In this document: positions 33,935 to 34,216 of the stretch, piece by piece
Numbering within the stretch: position 1 is the stretch's first letter
Layout of the letters: the number at the start of each line of letters is the position of its first letter
From: Flavobacteriales bacterium
GTDB lineage: Bacteria > Bacteroidota > Bacteroidia > Flavobacteriales > BACL11
Length of the DNA stretch: 34,216 nucleotides
Assembly (NCBI GenBank): GCA_018652335.1
Contig: JABICI010000105.1
Location: 1-34,216 of the forward strand
Reading direction: 5' to 3'
The notes under the pieces: generated by a model
Database searches by the model: none
Told to the model about the DNA's origin: nothing
What the model saw: the letters and a program-made list of their open reading frames with translations, nothing else
Program-made: the position numbers and the translations under genes

Positions 33935-33957
33935 ATTAGTTAATTTTTAACTAATAT
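33933..33957. repeat. Perfect 11-bp inverted repeat at the GNAT start
   Basis: ATATTAGTTAA, three T, TTAACTAATAT. The left arm covers the first two bases of the GNAT start codon and the region just upstream. It could form an mRNA hairpin near the start or be an operator between the GNAT gene and the next gene. Being all but AT, chance formation cannot be excluded. Confidence 0.5.
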
Positions 33958-33983
33958 ATTCAATATTTTATTATTATTGTGAT

Positions 33984-34216
33984 GTGAAAATCATTATAAT
34001 AATTCAATTAATTTTTTTGCCATTAATTTTCTCTGGACAAGAAAGCTCTTTTTCATTTAATACAAGTTATGGCAAGCTATTAAATGATATGACGTCAAAT
34101 AGGATAAGTCTTTCACTTAATAATCTATTTATTAATCGGATAGGCGGATACGTATTGTTTGAGAATTCTAAAAATGATGCAGAAACATTGTTTGGATTAA
34201 AAATCAAATTACAAAA
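33984..34216 (+). CDS. Putative exported protein, 5' part only, GTG start (cut by window end)
   Basis: From a GTG at 33984-33986 the plus strand stays open to the window end (77 complete codons). The translation begins with a clear signal peptide, MKIIIIIQLIFLPLIFSGQE, then SSFSFNTSYGKLLNDM, RISLSLNNLFINRIGGYVLFEN, suggesting a mature outer-membrane or surface protein with beta strands. There is no ATG in frame back to an upstream stop; the ATG at 33982 is followed directly by TGA. A near-consensus TATTATTG at 33972-33979 could be a -7 box, leaving almost no leader. Function cannot be assigned. Confidence 0.6.
   Translation, partial: MKIIIIIQLIFLPLIFSGQESSFSFNTSYGKLLNDMTSNRISLSLNNLFINRIGGYVLFENSKNDAETLFGLKIKLQ

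Noticed and set aside
1-34216. CRISPR array, insertion sequence, prophage, toxin-antitoxin or defence system
   Set aside because: I found no repeated spacer arrays, transposase or integrase genes, terminal repeats, phage genes or recognisable defence genes; the gene content is core metabolism.

Overview
The window is a strongly AT-rich chromosomal segment of a Bacteroidota bacterium, most likely a marine Flavobacteriales-type lineage. Four things point there. The gene families are typical of the phylum: tig-clpP-clpX, the etfB-etfA-bifunctional nuclease-nucleoside transporter-thyA run, a bacterial GH3 protein, DUF2797, and a CotH protein with a type IX secretion C-terminus. Promoters are of the Bacteroidota kind (TAnnTTTG -7 box, sometimes with a TTG/TTTG -33 box). 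Shine-Dalgarno sites are largely absent. Lipoproteins have short SSC-type lipoboxes. The mqnB-mqnD pair implies menaquinone synthesis by the futalosine route, which argues against typical Flavobacteriaceae (inference from general knowledge). Almost everything is core metabolism or housekeeping. I see no phage, transposon, CRISPR array or defence island.

Layout. 1-120: 5' end of a DUF3127 gene on the minus strand, cut by the window edge. 228-351: tRNA-Leu(UAG) with promoter and terminator. 483-3752 (+): tig, clpP, clpX (protein folding and degradation). 3749-11022 (-): a long co-directional run, etfB, etfA, bifunctional nuclease, nucleoside transporter, thyA, a saccharopine/lysine-dehydrogenase-like enzyme, folA, and a lipoprotein. 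11195-13795 (+): membrane pyrophosphatase with an extra C-terminal domain. 13843-16046 (-): deoxynucleoside kinase and GH3-like protein. 16081-16902 (+): DUF2797. 16894-18645 (-): sppA. 18729-19833 (+): folK and a second deoxynucleoside kinase. 19902-21566 (-): OmpA/TPR lipoprotein. 21717-22253 (-) and 22289-24889 (+): a SPOUT methyltransferase and mutS sharing one control region. 24939-25116: tRNA-Gly(GCC) and tRNA-Leu(UAA). 25243-26028 (+): a second SPOUT methyltransferase. 26003-27938 (-): kdtA and an outer-membrane protein. 28025-28765 (+): PHP-type phosphatase. 28753-30225 (-): folE-fabD. 30267-31645 (+): mqnB-mqnD. 31673-33451 (+): CotH-family secreted protein. 33455-33934 (-): GNAT acetyltransferase. 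33984-end (+): start of an exported protein with a GTG start.

A theme is thymidylate, folate and deoxynucleoside supply, spread over the window: nucleoside uptake, thyA, folA, folK, folE, two deoxynucleoside kinases, and mutS for replication fidelity. Proteostasis (tig/clpP/clpX), envelope building (kdtA, fabD, sppA, lipoproteins) and energy metabolism (ETF, pyrophosphatase, menaquinone) fill the rest.

The genome is compact. Several convergent pairs overlap at their 3' ends, operon partners overlap as TAATG or ATGA, and divergent genes share very small control regions. The points most worth checking are the overlapping promoter pairs at mutS and at mqnB/folE (the latter with a possibly leaderless mqnB), TTG starts at three genes, the pyrophosphatase C-terminal extension, the transporter with an N-terminal beta-rich domain, the dehydrogenase between thyA and folA, and the second deoxynucleoside kinase that lacks the usual arginine of the DR(S/T) motif. 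I did not find a clear new multi-gene system.
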